From Lacisediminimonas profundi (lineage in GTDB: Bacteria > Pseudomonadota > Gammaproteobacteria > Burkholderiales > Burkholderiaceae_D): a stretch of 64,000 nt of DNA. The notes beneath the pieces are model-generated. The model was not told the DNA's origin and did no database searches. It saw nothing but the letters and a program-made list of their open reading frames with translations. A program made the translations under genes and the position numbers. Every line of letters begins with the position of its first letter. Position 1 is the stretch's first letter. The DNA is taken from the NCBI RefSeq assembly GCF_008831265.1, contig NZ_VTTH01000003.1, forward strand, positions 124,001-188,000, given 5' to 3'. Of this stretch, positions 29,932 to 40,239 are shown piece by piece.

Positions 29932-31157
29932 TGTCTGACTACAAATCGCTGCGCCCCGTCCTGCCTATCCTGATTGGCGTCTCCATCGTGCTGAGCCTGG
30001 CCATGGGCCTGCGACAAAGTCTCGGGATTTTCCTGCAGCCAATTACTCGCGACGTCGGCATCTCGGTATCGCAATTCACGATCGCCATCGCGGTGCAGAA
30101 CCTCACCTGGGGCGTGCTGCAGCCGTTTGCCGGTGCCTGGGCTTCGCGCGCGGGATTTCGCCTGACCCTGGTGGCCGGTTCGGTGCTGTACATCAGCGGC
30201 CTGGTCCTGCTGGCTACCGCGCAAGGACTGGTCGGCATCATCCTGGGTGCCGGCGTCGCCATCGGCGCGGCCATGGCCTGCACCGGCAGCGCAATCTCGC
30301 TTGCGGTCACCGCGCGCTCCACCCCACCGACTGTGCGCTTGGTGGTAATGGGTCTTGTGTCGGGCGCGGGTTCGCTCGGGGCTTTGCTGTCGGCACCGAT
30401 CGGACAGGCACTGAACCAGGAATACGGATGGCGGGCCGGCGTGACCGCATTCGTCGTGATTGCGCTTGCGATGTTGCCCGCCGCCTGGATTGCGGGACGG
30501 GTCGACAAGATTCCGGTCCCGCCCACACCCGGCGGCACGGAACTGAGCGGCAAGGCAACGCTGAAATCCGCGCTGCGCAATTCGTCTTACCTGATATTGA
30601 TGTCGGCGTATTTCGTTTGCGGCATGCAGCTGATTTTCGTTGCCACCCACCTGCCGTCCTACCTCGAAATCTGCGGCATGGATCCCATGCTCAGCGCCAA
30701 GGCGCTGGGCGTGATCGGCGGATTCAATGTGCTGGGCAGCTTGTTCTTCGGCTGGGCCGGCACCCGCTACAACAAGCTGATGCTGCTGGGCGGCATCTAC
30801 ATCATGCGATCGCTGACGCTGGCCTGGTACTTCATGTCCAGCCCGACACCGTTCAGTACGCTGCTTTTTGCCGCCATCATGGGCTTCCTGTGGCTGGGTG
30901 TGGTGCCCCTGATCGCGGGATGGATAGGCGAAACCTTCGGCGTGCGCTGGCAGGCGATGCTGGGCGGGGTGGCTTTCATGAGCCACCAGTTCGGCAGCTT
31001 CATCGGCGCCTTCGGTGGCGGGCTGATCTATGACCTGTCCGGCTCGTACAATGCGGCATGGCAGGGCGCTGTGGTGATCGGACTGGCCGCAGGCATCGTA
31101 CAGGCGGTATTTGCCTGGAGCCGACCCAAGCCGCCGCCTGCGATGGCTGCGGCGTGA
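29931..31157 (+). CDS. MFS transporter, 12-helix
   Basis: The 408-residue protein has about 12 hydrophobic helices with the typical MFS pattern; the first reads RPVLPILIGVSIVLSLAMGL and is followed by RQSLGIFLQPITRDVGISVS, a feature of monocarboxylate/oxalate-like and YbfB-like groups. The cytoplasmic loop between helices 6 and 7 contains VDKIPVPPTPGG. The substrate cannot be read from the sequence. It has no own ribosome binding site and is likely coupled to the upstream 12-codon frame. modA follows after 21 bp, but it may be a separate unit. Confidence 0.85.
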   Translation: MSDYKSLRPVLPILIGVSIVLSLAMGLRQSLGIFLQPITRDVGISVSQFTIAIAVQNLTWGVLQPFAGAWASRAGFRLTLVAGSVLYISGLVLLATAQGLVGIILGAGVAIGAAMACTGSAISLAVTARSTPPTVRLVVMGLVSGAGSLGALLSAPIGQALNQEYGWRAGVTAFVVIALAMLPAAWIAGRVDKIPVPPTPGGTELSGKATLKSALRNSSYLILMSAYFVCGMQLIFVATHLPSYLEICGMDPMLSAKALGVIGGFNVLGSLFFGWAGTRYNKLMLLGGIYIMRSLTLAWYFMSSPTPFSTLLFAAIMGFLWLGVVPLIAGWIGETFGVRWQAMLGGVAFMSHQFGSFIGAFGGGLIYDLSGSYNAAWQGAVVIGLAAGIVQAVFAWSRPKPPPAMAAA

Positions 31158-32036
<879 letters not shown>

Positions 32037-32049
32037 AGGGGCCCCGGCA

Positions 32050-32721
32050 ATGCTGAGTCCTGAAGACTGGGCGGCGATCTGGCTGACATTCAAACTGGCC
32101 ACCGTCGTCACTGGGCTTTTGCTCCTGATCGGCACGCCAATAGCCTGGTGGCTGTCGCAGACGCGTTCCCGGCTGAAAGGCGTGATTGGCGCCGTGGTCG
32201 CCTTGCCGCTGGTATTGCCACCGACTGTGCTGGGTTTCTACCTGCTGGTGGCGATGGGGCCTGACAGTCCTGTCGGCCGCTTGACGGCGGCGCTCGGATT
32301 CCAGTTGCCCTTCAGTTTTTCCGGCCTGGTCGTGGCGTCGGTATTTTATTCATTGCCGTTTGTCGTGCAGCCGATTCAGAACGCATTCGAATCGATGGGA
32401 CGCCGGCCGCTGGAAGTGGCGGCAACCCTGCGCGCCGGACCGTGGGATACATTCTTTTCAGTGGCATTGCCGCTGGCCCGGCCCGGGCTGTTCACTGCAA
32501 GCGTCCTTGGTTTTGCGCACACGGTAGGCGAATTCGGCATCGTGCTGATGATAGGCGGGAATATTCCGAACAAGACGCGCGTCGTATCGGTACAGATCTA
32601 TGACCATGTCGAAGCGCTCGAATACGCGCAAGCGCACTGGCTGGCGGGCGGGATGCTGATCTTTTCCTTCCTGGTGTTGCTGTGCCTGTACACGCTCAAT
32701 CCGTCGCGGCGGGTACTGTGA
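32050..32721 (+). CDS. modB: Molybdate ABC transporter permease
   Basis: The 223-residue inner-membrane permease has about five helices and the EAA loop contacting ModC ([20 protein letters not shown]). [19 protein letters not shown] is characteristic of ModB. It forms the channel for molybdate. Its stop codon overlaps the probable GTG start of modC (GTGA). Confidence 0.95.
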   Translation: MLSPEDWAAIWLTFKLATVVTGLLLLIGTPIAWWLSQTRSRLKGVIGAVVALPLVLPPTVLGFYLLVAMGPDSPVGRLTAALGFQLPFSFSGLVVASVFYSLPFVVQPIQNAFESMGRRPLEVAATLRAGPWDTFFSVALPLARPGLFTASVLGFAHTVGEFGIVLMIGGNIPNKTRVVSVQIYDHVEALEYAQAHWLAGGMLIFSFLVLLCLYTLNPSRRVL

Positions 32722-33848
32722 ACGGGCAGCCGACCATGCGCGCGAATCTGCAGAAGAACCCGCAGCTGAACCTGCTGTTGAATCTGCAGCTGAACTACAC
32801 CGGATTTTCCCTGGAAGTGGATCTGGATCTGCCCGGCCGTGGCGTCACTGCGGTGTTCGGTCATTCGGGATCGGGCAAGACGACCCTGTTGCGCGCGATT
32901 GCCGGCCTGGAACGTCCTGGCCAAGCTTACCTGGAGGTGAATGGCGAGGTATGGCAGGACGATTCCCGGGATATCTTCGTGCCGACTCACAAGCGTTCGC
33001 TCGGCTATGTTTTCCAGGAAGCGAGCCTGTTCCCGCATCTGTCGGTGCAAGGCAACCTGGACTATGCGGGCAAGCGCGCCGGCGCGGCGGATCAGGGAAA
33101 GGCAATGGCGCGGGCGGTGGATTTGCTGGGAATCGGGCATCTGCTGCAGCGTCGTACCCATAATTTGTCCGGCGGCGAGCGCCAGCGCATAGCGATTGCC
33201 CGGGCGCTGGTTGGCAGGCCCAGGATCTTGCTGCTGGACGAACCGCTGTCCTCGCTCGATATCAAGCGCAAGGAAGAGGTCCTGCCTTACCTGGAACGCA
33301 TCCACCAGGAACTCGATATTCCCATGCTCTTTGTCAGCCACGCGCCCAACGAGGTGGCGCGGCTGGCGGACCATCTGGTGTTGCTCGATGCAGGCCGGGT
33401 GATCGCCAGCGGCCCGCTTGCAGAAACCATGGCGCGCCTGGATCTGCCCACCGCCCTGACCGATGATGCCGGGGTCGTGATCGAGGGCGTGATCGACGGC
33501 TTCGATGAAGAATACCAACTGGTACGCTTGCAGGTAGGCGGAAACCCGATGCAGGTCGCACACAAGGCGCTGCCGCCGGGGGCGCGGATGCGGCTGCGTA
33601 TCCTGGCGCGCGATGTGAGCCTGGCGCTGGAGCGGCAGCGCGATACCTCGATCCTGAATCACTTGCCGGCGACGGTGATTGCGGAACGGCCGGCCAGCGA
33701 AGCTGCGCAAGTGTTGATCAGCCTCGATGTGGGTGGCGCCGTGCTGCTGGCCCGCATCACGCGCCGCTCGCGCGACCAGCTGGGCATTGTTCCCGGCAAG
33801 CAGGTCTGGGCGCAGGTGAAGTCGGTGGCGCTACTGCCTGCTGGCTGA
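32718..33848 (+). CDS. modC: Molybdate ABC transporter ATP-binding protein
   Basis: The start is probably GTG 32718, overlapping the modB stop; ATG 32736 is the alternative. The 376-residue protein has Walker A ([17 protein letters not shown]), the signature [15 protein letters not shown], Walker B ([12 protein letters not shown]) and a switch His ([13 protein letters not shown]). The C-terminal 70 residues form a molybdate-binding TOBE domain ([20 protein letters not shown]). It powers ModAB and may sense molybdate through TOBE. No ModE regulator gene is nearby. Confidence 0.94.
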   Translation: MNGQPTMRANLQKNPQLNLLLNLQLNYTGFSLEVDLDLPGRGVTAVFGHSGSGKTTLLRAIAGLERPGQAYLEVNGEVWQDDSRDIFVPTHKRSLGYVFQEASLFPHLSVQGNLDYAGKRAGAADQGKAMARAVDLLGIGHLLQRRTHNLSGGERQRIAIARALVGRPRILLLDEPLSSLDIKRKEEVLPYLERIHQELDIPMLFVSHAPNEVARLADHLVLLDAGRVIASGPLAETMARLDLPTALTDDAGVVIEGVIDGFDEEYQLVRLQVGGNPMQVAHKALPPGARMRLRILARDVSLALERQRDTSILNHLPATVIAERPASEAAQVLISLDVGGAVLLARITRRSRDQLGIVPGKQVWAQVKSVALLPAG

Positions 33849-33912
33849 ATACGGGCCATCGCCCGGCGCAGTAATTTCTCAGCAGCGTGACAGGGGCAAT
33901 CCCCCGGATTTC

Positions 33913-35052
33913 TTAGCGCAGGCTGGTCTGCGTGCTGCGCGCCACCCGCACCGACTTGCCCAGCTCGATCACCGACATCGCATAGAAAAAGCTGCGGTTG
34001 TACTGCGTGATCGCGAAAAAATTGTTGGTGCCGATCCAGTACTCGGTCGGCTCGCTGCCGTTTTGCAGATCCACCAGTCCGTAACGCAGGTCGGCCGGCA
34101 CCGTGGTGGCCGGCAGCACGCCGCCGGCGGCAAGCTCGTCGATGCTGTTGCGCGCCTGCAGGCCCTGCTTCAGGAAGCCGGCCCAGCTGTCATTGTCCGA
34201 CACCGTTGCCGGGAACACGGCCGGGTCGCCCTTGTTCCATCCGTGCTGCAACAGGAAATTGGCAACGCTGCCGATCGCATCCACCGGCGATGCGCGCAGG
34301 TTGATGTGCTGGTCACCGTCGAAGTCGACCGCGAAACGGCGGATGCTGCCCGGCATGAATTGCGGCCATCCGATCGCACCGGCATACGAGCCGAGCAGCG
34401 TGAACGGATCCAGCTTTTCTTCCCGCGCATACACCAGCGCGTTCTCCAGTTCGCCGCGAAAGTAATCCATGCGCGCAGCACGGTTGGGCGCCTCGGGATA
34501 GGCGAATGCCAGCGTGGCAAGGGCGTCCATCACCCGGAAGTTGCCGGTATTGCGGCCGTAGATGGTTTCCACGCCGATAATGCCGACGATGATCTCGGCC
34601 GGCACGCCATATTGCTCTTCGGCGCGCGCCAGCACGTCGGCATGGCGGTCCCAGAATTCGACACCCGCCTGTATCCGCAGCGGCTCGACGAAACGGGCGC
34701 GGTAGGCCTGCCAGTTCTTGGGCCTGCCGGGTGGAGCCGGCTTGATCAGCTGCACGGCCTTTTCGACGAAGCGCACTTTCGACAGGATGGCGCGCACTTC
34801 GTCGCGTTCGAAGCCATGGATTTCCGCCATCCTGTCGATGAACGGGCCGGCGTCCTTCCATTGTGCGAAATTGGCGAATTCGCCGACCTCTGCGGCGCTT
34901 GCATTCACTTTTTTCAGGACCGGCTGGCGGCGCTGGCGGCTGGCGGCGCTGCTGTCCTGGGCCGGCAGCGCGATCAGCACAGCCAATGGCAACAAGGCAA
35001 GGGATGGGCGAAGGCGGCGGATGCCGCGCAGGGCATCGATGATCAACGACAT
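33913..35052 (-). CDS. mltB: Membrane-bound/secreted lytic murein transglycosylase B-like
   Basis: The 379-residue protein has a signal peptide (LRPSLALLPLAVLIALPA) without an obvious lipobox. It carries the MltB catalytic core: the catalytic Glu is in IIGVETIYGRNTGNF, and the fold signature is GAIGWPQFMPGSIRRFAVDF. It cleaves peptidoglycan glycan strands to anhydromuropeptides in the periplasm. Its first 10 bp overlap the end of the transglutaminase gene tgpA, so it is the last gene of the moxR-DUF58-tgpA-mltB operon, an unusual partner for that operon. Confidence 0.93.
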   Translation of the reverse strand: MSLIIDALRGIRRLRPSLALLPLAVLIALPAQDSSAASRQRRQPVLKKVNASAAEVGEFANFAQWKDAGPFIDRMAEIHGFERDEVRAILSKVRFVEKAVQLIKPAPPGRPKNWQAYRARFVEPLRIQAGVEFWDRHADVLARAEEQYGVPAEIIVGIIGVETIYGRNTGNFRVMDALATLAFAYPEAPNRAARMDYFRGELENALVYAREEKLDPFTLLGSYAGAIGWPQFMPGSIRRFAVDFDGDQHINLRASPVDAIGSVANFLLQHGWNKGDPAVFPATVSDNDSWAGFLKQGLQARNSIDELAAGGVLPATTVPADLRYGLVDLQNGSEPTEYWIGTNNFFAITQYNRSFFYAMSVIELGKSVRVARSTQTSLR

Positions 35053-37115
35053 AGTGATAGCAGTTTCCTCAAGCGGGACAATTCCGGGGCAGCGGATGGC
35101 AGGGTAGCGCGATCCGGGTTGCGCGGGGCGGCGTAGCGCATTGTTTCATACAGTTCGAGAAATTCACTCCAGGCGCGCAGCTTTTCCGGGCTGGCGGCCT
35201 GTTGCTGGGCGAGCAAGCGCTGGCGCCAGCCGTGCGGTCCTTCGTGCAGGGCGCGAGCCTGGCCCTGGCGTGCCAATGCCTGGCAGAAACGCTCGTAGAG
35301 CGAGTCGAGCGGATCGCGGTGCCGGCGCCGGTTGTGCAGCATCAGCGGCAAACCGATCAATGCCGCGACCACGACCAATGCGGCGATCATCAATCCGGTC
35401 AGCGTGGTCCAGTCCGGATTTTCAAAGCCGAGCGCTTCCAGCAAGTCGCGCTGCCGGCCGGCGGAGTAATCCAGCACCAGCTGGTTCCACCGATTGTTCA
35501 GCGCATCCCAGTTCATCCGCATCCGCTGGATCGCCGTGGCCCAGGCGCTGCCCTCGACGTTGAAGCTGACCAGCCCACCCAGCAAAGTCTGCGGGACGGT
35601 GCTGCGCAAGCTGCTGTCAATGCGGGATGGCGCAACCGCGGCGGTCGGATCGACCCGTACCCAGCCGCGCTGCGCCAGCCATACCTCGGCCCATGCATGC
35701 GCATCGGACTGCCTGACTGTCATGAAATTGTCGAGCAGGTTCATCTCGCCGCCCTGGTAGCCGGTCACGACCCGGGCCGGAATGTCCATCGCGCGCATCA
35801 GCACCACGAAGGCGTTGGCATAGTGCTCGCAGAAGCCGGCGCGGGTGTTGAACAGGAATTCGTCGACCGTGTTCTGGCCGAGCAGGGGCGGCTCCAGCGT
35901 GTAGCGGAAATTCTGCTGGCGGAACATCGCCAGCACCTGTTTGACCAGCAGCCCGGGATCGCCCGCAGCGCCTGATGCCTTGTGCATTTCAGACGCCAGC
36001 TGGCGCGCGCGCGGGTTGTATCCCGCCGGCAGTTGCAGCCAGTCGCGCAGCGAAGCCGCAGTCTCGTTGCCCGGATACGAAAAATCCAGGTAGGAGGCGG
36101 CGTCGTAGCGTACACGCTGGTTGATCGGCGCGCGCGTGGTCAGCTGCATGTCCGGCTGCACCCGGATGATGTGGGTGCCGGCCTGTGGCACCGCGGCCGG
36201 CATCTCGAGCGCGAACAGGGATCGCTGGCCGCTCGGTTCCAGCGTCACCCGGTAGCGGGTTGCCGGGCTGGCCGAGCGCAGCTCGAGGGTGCCGCCCGGG
36301 CCGCGTCCGGCGGGCAGCGGCGTCCAGGTGCGGCCGTCGAAATGCCCGAGCACCGGTCCGCGCCAGTAGAGCCGGGGAGTGGGCGGGACGGCATCGGTGA
36401 AGCGCACGCGAAAGGCAATGTCGCTGGACAAGGCCAGCCTGGATATGTTGCCTGGCGCCATGCTGTTGCCGAGTCCGGAGGTGCCGCTGTTCGCCTGGCT
36501 CTGCAGGCCCCAGAAAGGCCCCTGGAAACGGGGGAACAGCAGGAACAGCACCACCATCAGCGGCACCGCCAGGCCGACGATGCTGCCTGCCAGCCGCAGC
36601 CGGTCACGCAGGGGCGGCGCGTGTTGTGCATACTGGAACGATATCTGCACTGTCAGCACCAGCACCACGGCAATACCCATCAACACCGAGGTGAGCATGC
36701 TTTGCGAGTAGAAAAAGTTCATCAGGATCAGGAAGAAACTGAGGAACACGACCACGAAGGCGTCGCGCCTGGCATGCATCTCCAGCAGCTTGAATGCGAT
36801 CAGCAACACCAGCATGGCAACGCCGGTGTCGCGCCCGAGCATGGTCTTGTAAGTAAGCAGCACGCCGGTCATCACCAGCAGACACACCGGCAGCAGCAGC
36901 CAGCGCGGCGGCAGGCGCTCGCCGCGGAACGTGATCCAGCAGCGCCAGGCCAGCAATCCGGCCGATACCTGCGTGATCCAGCCCGGCAGATGCAAGCCGT
37001 GCGGCCCCATGATCAGTGCGCAAGTGACGATCAGCAGCAGCGAGTCCACCTTTTCGCGCGACAGGCCGACAGGCGCAGGCCGCCATGCAAACAAGCGCGT
37101 GCGTGCTTCACTCAT
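35043..37115 (-). CDS. tgpA: TgpA-like membrane transglutaminase
   Basis: ATG 37115 (MSEARTRLFAWRPAPVGLSR) overlaps the DUF58 stop in ATGA and gives 690 residues. The N-terminal third has five to six membrane helices (DUF3488). A periplasmic transglutaminase domain follows, with Cys in RAGFCEHYANAFVVLMRAM, His in SDAHAWAEVWLAQRGWVRVD and the Asp just after (VDPTAAV), completing the triad. A further helix (LMIAALVVVAALIGLPLML) precedes a DUF4129 tail. Pseudomonas TgpA is essential there; its substrate is unknown. A longer frame upstream to 37313 lies within the DUF58 gene and is rejected. Confidence 0.92.
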   Translation of the reverse strand: MSEARTRLFAWRPAPVGLSREKVDSLLLIVTCALIMGPHGLHLPGWITQVSAGLLAWRCWITFRGERLPPRWLLLPVCLLVMTGVLLTYKTMLGRDTGVAMLVLLIAFKLLEMHARRDAFVVVFLSFFLILMNFFYSQSMLTSVLMGIAVVLVLTVQISFQYAQHAPPLRDRLRLAGSIVGLAVPLMVVLFLLFPRFQGPFWGLQSQANSGTSGLGNSMAPGNISRLALSSDIAFRVRFTDAVPPTPRLYWRGPVLGHFDGRTWTPLPAGRGPGGTLELRSASPATRYRVTLEPSGQRSLFALEMPAAVPQAGTHIIRVQPDMQLTTRAPINQRVRYDAASYLDFSYPGNETAASLRDWLQLPAGYNPRARQLASEMHKASGAAGDPGLLVKQVLAMFRQQNFRYTLEPPLLGQNTVDEFLFNTRAGFCEHYANAFVVLMRAMDIPARVVTGYQGGEMNLLDNFMTVRQSDAHAWAEVWLAQRGWVRVDPTAAVAPSRIDSSLRSTVPQTLLGGLVSFNVEGSAWATAIQRMRMNWDALNNRWNQLVLDYSAGRQRDLLEALGFENPDWTTLTGLMIAALVVVAALIGLPLMLHNRRRHRDPLDSLYERFCQALARQGQARALHEGPHGWRQRLLAQQQAASPEKLRAWSEFLELYETMRYAAPRNPDRATLPSAAPELSRLRKLLSLCR

Positions 37116-38110
37116 GGCGTGCCGCCGTGGTATAGCGCAAGGGCGCGCAGGCACTCGTCGCGATGCGCCGCTCCCTGGGCTGCCGGCAGCACCATGCCAC
37201 CCAGCATGAAGCGCCAGGCCAGTCCGCGCTGCTCGGCTTCCAGCACCCAGCGCGTCATGCGCGACAGCCGCTGTTCCAGCGGCAGGCCGGCAAGCATGTC
37301 TTCGGCTATGCACAGTTCAGCGCTGCTGCCACCTTCGAAATGCTTGCTCACCAGGGCGCCGGCGCCGTCGCCCATGCGGGCAATCTGGCGCCACGCCAGC
37401 CGGCTGGGCGAGTCGCCGGCCTGCCATGCGCGCACGCCGGCAAAATCATCGTGCCCGGCGCGGCCGCTGCCATCCTTGCCGCCCATTTCGCTGGGCGGCA
37501 GCGGCGGGCCGTCTTCCTCGGGCTTGGGGTACACCAGGGTGGCGAGCTCGGGTTGCCAGTAGCTCCATGCGCGCAGCAAGCCCAGTGGAAACTGCGTCTG
37601 CAGCCTGATGCGCGGGGCTTGCAGCCAGCCGCGCTGGCGGGCAGGCGCGGCCAGCCGCACGCTGCATTCACCGAACGCGGGCAGGTCGACCATGGTTTCG
37701 ACTTCAGTCGCATCGTCACCGATGAAGCCGATGTCGATCGCGTAACGCGCATGGCGGCTGCGATTGGCCAATTGCAATTCGAACAGGGCTTCGCCGCCGG
37801 CAAACACCGGCGTGCTGCGGCCTGGTGACAGGTGCAGCCAGGCCAGGTTGCGGTAGGTCAGGTACATGCCAACCAGGGCGCAGCCTGTCACCAGGAAAGT
37901 GAGTGCAAAGCCCATGTTCAGGTTGTAGTTCACGGAACCGATGAACAGCCCCAGCAGCATCACCACGAAGGCCATTCCGGCGCGAGTGGGCAGGATGAAA
38001 ACCCGGCGCCGGTGCAGCACCACTTCGCCGTGCTCGGCCGGCTTGAGCTGGAACAGCCAGGTGTCGATGGCGTGCCGGAACAACTGAGGCAGGGCCAGGG
38101 CGGGGCGCAT
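37112..38110 (-). CDS. DUF58 domain protein
   Basis: ATG 38110 (MRPALALPQLFRHAIDTWLF) gives 332 residues. Two membrane helices near the N-terminus (AGMAFVVMLLGLFIGSVNYN and MGFALTFLVTGCALVGMYL) are followed by a beta-rich segment and the DUF58 signature RAGHDDFAGVRAWQAGDSPS with RLAWRQIAR. DUF58 proteins regularly follow MoxR ATPases and precede transglutaminases, as here. The gene starts 4 bp after moxR and overlaps tgpA by 4 bp. Biochemical role unknown. Confidence 0.92.
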   Translation of the reverse strand: MRPALALPQLFRHAIDTWLFQLKPAEHGEVVLHRRRVFILPTRAGMAFVVMLLGLFIGSVNYNLNMGFALTFLVTGCALVGMYLTYRNLAWLHLSPGRSTPVFAGGEALFELQLANRSRHARYAIDIGFIGDDATEVETMVDLPAFGECSVRLAAPARQRGWLQAPRIRLQTQFPLGLLRAWSYWQPELATLVYPKPEEDGPPLPPSEMGGKDGSGRAGHDDFAGVRAWQAGDSPSRLAWRQIARMGDGAGALVSKHFEGGSSAELCIAEDMLAGLPLEQRLSRMTRWVLEAEQRGLAWRFMLGGMVLPAAQGAAHRDECLRALALYHGGTP

Positions 38111-38114
38111 GAAT

Positions 38115-39035
38115 TTATACCCGGACTGACTTGAGCAGTTGCTGAACCAGTTCGCGGCTGGACGAGCCCAGTCCGGAGGCCGAACGCGCCGGCCGCAGCC
38201 GGTGGGCGGCAACCGGCACCAGCACTGCCTGTACGTCTTCCGGAATCACGTGGTTGCGGCCTTCCAGCGCCGCCCAGGCGCGCGCCGCCTGCACCAGCGC
38301 GATCGCAGCGCGCGGACTCAGCCCCTCGGCGAACAGCCCGCCCTGGCGCGAGGCTTGCACCAGCGACTGCACATAATCGATCAGCGCGTCCGAGGTGTGG
38401 ACCTCGCGCAGCAGTGACTGTGCCGCCTGCAATTCCTCGGGCTGCATCACCGCCGACATCTGGCGCAGCAGGCTGCGCCGGTCCTCGCCGCGCAGCAACC
38501 CGCGTTCGGCCTCGCGGTCAGGGTAGCCCAGCGAAATGCACATCAGGAAACGGTCGAGCTGGGATTCGGGCAACGCGAAGGTGCCGATCTGGTGGGTCGG
38601 ATTCTGGGTCGCGATCACAAAGAAGGGCTGCGGCAGGTCGCGCGTCACGGCATCGACCGAAACCTGCCCTTCTTCCATCGCCTCCAGCAAGGCGGACTGG
38701 GTCTTGGGCGTGGCCCGGTTGATTTCGTCGGCCAGCAGCACCTGGGTGAATACCGGGCCGGGGTGGAACGCAAAGCCGCCTTTTTCGCGGTCGAACACGG
38801 AAATGCCGATCACGTCCGCCGGCAGCAGGTCGCTGGTGAACTGGACCCGGTTGAAGCGCAGTCCGAGCGTAGTCGCCAGCGCATGCGCCAGGGTCGTCTT
38901 GCCCACGCCCGGCACGTCTTCGATCAGCAGGTGGCCGCCGGCCAGCAGGCACACCAGCGCCTGCCTGATCTGGAAGTCCTTGCCAACCACAATCTCGCCA
39001 ACTTGCCGCGCGACGGCATGGACTTTTGAAAACAT
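38115..39035 (-). CDS. MoxR-family AAA ATPase
   Basis: ATG 39035 follows AAGGG and gives 306 residues (MFSKVHAVARQVGEIVVGKD). Walker A is EDVPGVGKTTLAHALATTLG, Walker B is LLADEINRATPKTQSALLEA, and sensor-like ATQNPTHQIGTFALPESQLD follows. MoxR ATPases are chaperone-like remodelers acting on partner DUF58/VWA proteins. It is the first gene of a four-gene operon. The 154-bp gap to the divergent histone-deacetylase-like gene must hold both promoters. Confidence 0.95.
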   Translation of the reverse strand: MFSKVHAVARQVGEIVVGKDFQIRQALVCLLAGGHLLIEDVPGVGKTTLAHALATTLGLRFNRVQFTSDLLPADVIGISVFDREKGGFAFHPGPVFTQVLLADEINRATPKTQSALLEAMEEGQVSVDAVTRDLPQPFFVIATQNPTHQIGTFALPESQLDRFLMCISLGYPDREAERGLLRGEDRRSLLRQMSAVMQPEELQAAQSLLREVHTSDALIDYVQSLVQASRQGGLFAEGLSPRAAIALVQAARAWAALEGRNHVIPEDVQAVLVPVAAHRLRPARSASGLGSSSRELVQQLLKSVRV

Positions 39036-39189
39036 GAATGACCCTTGTTCCGTTCGAGAGGTATTTCCGTATATTGGCGGCAGCATGGACAAAGTCGGGC
39101 CAATGACATTGGCACGCTTTGTTTCGCGCTACACTAGGCGCAGCCCACCCAGATTTTATTAGAGAAAGCGTGCCCTCGGGCGGTCTTCC

Positions 39190-40176
39190 ATGACTACAGC
39201 AATTTACACCCATCCCGATTGCCAGCGCCATGAAATGGGATCATGGCATCCCGAGTCCCCGGCCCGTTTGCAGGCAATCGAAGATCAGTTGATTGCCAGC
39301 CGCATCAGTTCCTTCCTTGATTATCGCCAGGCGCCGGAAGCGCCGGAGCAGGCGCTGGCGAGGGTGCACACAGATGCGGCAATCGCACTGATCCGTGACA
39401 ACACCCCCAAGTCCGCCGGCAGCAACGGTGGCGACCATTTCGCCGCCGACGACGAGCGGCAGGCCGGTTATTACCCGATCGATGGCGACACGTCGCTCAA
39501 CGCCTGGAGCTGGCGGGCGGCGCTACGGGCGGCGGGTGCGGCGGTGGCGGCGACCGATGCGGTGATCGCCGGCGAACTGGACAATGCGTTCTGCGCCATA
39601 CGTCCGCCAGGTCACCATGCCCGGCCTTCGGAGCCGATGGGCTTTTGCCTGTTTAACAATGTTGCCATTGCAGCGCGCCACGCGCTCGAGGTGCATGGAT
39701 TGCAACGGGTGGCGATCGCCGACTTCGATGTCCATCACGGCAACGGCACGGAAGAGGCTTTTATCGACGATCCGCGGGTGCTGATGGTGAGCTTTTTCCA
39801 GCATCCGTTTTACCCTTACACCGGCGCGCAGCCGCTGTCGCGCATCGTGCCCAATTCGGTCAACGTGCCGGTGCCGGCGCACAGCCGTGGCGATACGGTA
39901 CGCCAGCTGATCGCCGAGCGCTGGTTGCCGGCGCTGGAAGCTCACCGGCCCGAGATGATTTTCATTTCCGCCGGCTTTGATGCCCATCGCGAGGACGACA
40001 TTGGCCAGATGGGCCTGGTCGAGGCCGACTATGCATGGATCACGCAGCAACTGATGGCGGTGGCGGACCAGCACGGCCAGGGCCGCATCGTCAGCTGCCT
40101 CGAAGGCGGCTACAACCTTTCCGCCCTGGGCCGGAGTGTGGTGGCGCATGTGAAGGCGCTGGCCGGGCTGGACTGA
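39190..40176 (+). CDS. Histone deacetylase family (HDAC/AcuC-like) protein
   Basis: The 328-residue zinc hydrolase shows RPPGHHARPSEPMGFCLFNN, the metal ligands IADFDVHHGNGTEEAF and ISAGFDAHREDD, and EGGYNLSALG. Bacterial members act as acetylpolyamine amidohydrolases or remove acetyl groups from proteins such as acetyl-CoA synthetase. The next gene encodes an acyl-CoA synthetase (63-bp gap), so regulation of that enzyme by deacetylation is possible but only inferred. ATG 39190 is well placed by homology. Confidence 0.92.
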   Translation: MTTAIYTHPDCQRHEMGSWHPESPARLQAIEDQLIASRISSFLDYRQAPEAPEQALARVHTDAAIALIRDNTPKSAGSNGGDHFAADDERQAGYYPIDGDTSLNAWSWRAALRAAGAAVAATDAVIAGELDNAFCAIRPPGHHARPSEPMGFCLFNNVAIAARHALEVHGLQRVAIADFDVHHGNGTEEAFIDDPRVLMVSFFQHPFYPYTGAQPLSRIVPNSVNVPVPAHSRGDTVRQLIAERWLPALEAHRPEMIFISAGFDAHREDDIGQMGLVEADYAWITQQLMAVADQHGQGRIVSCLEGGYNLSALGRSVVAHVKALAGLD

Positions 40177-40239
40177 GCGGCGCCCCATGGTTACGGGCAA
40201 GGCTGGCAGGGCAGGGAAGACAAGAATTTCGGAGACGGC

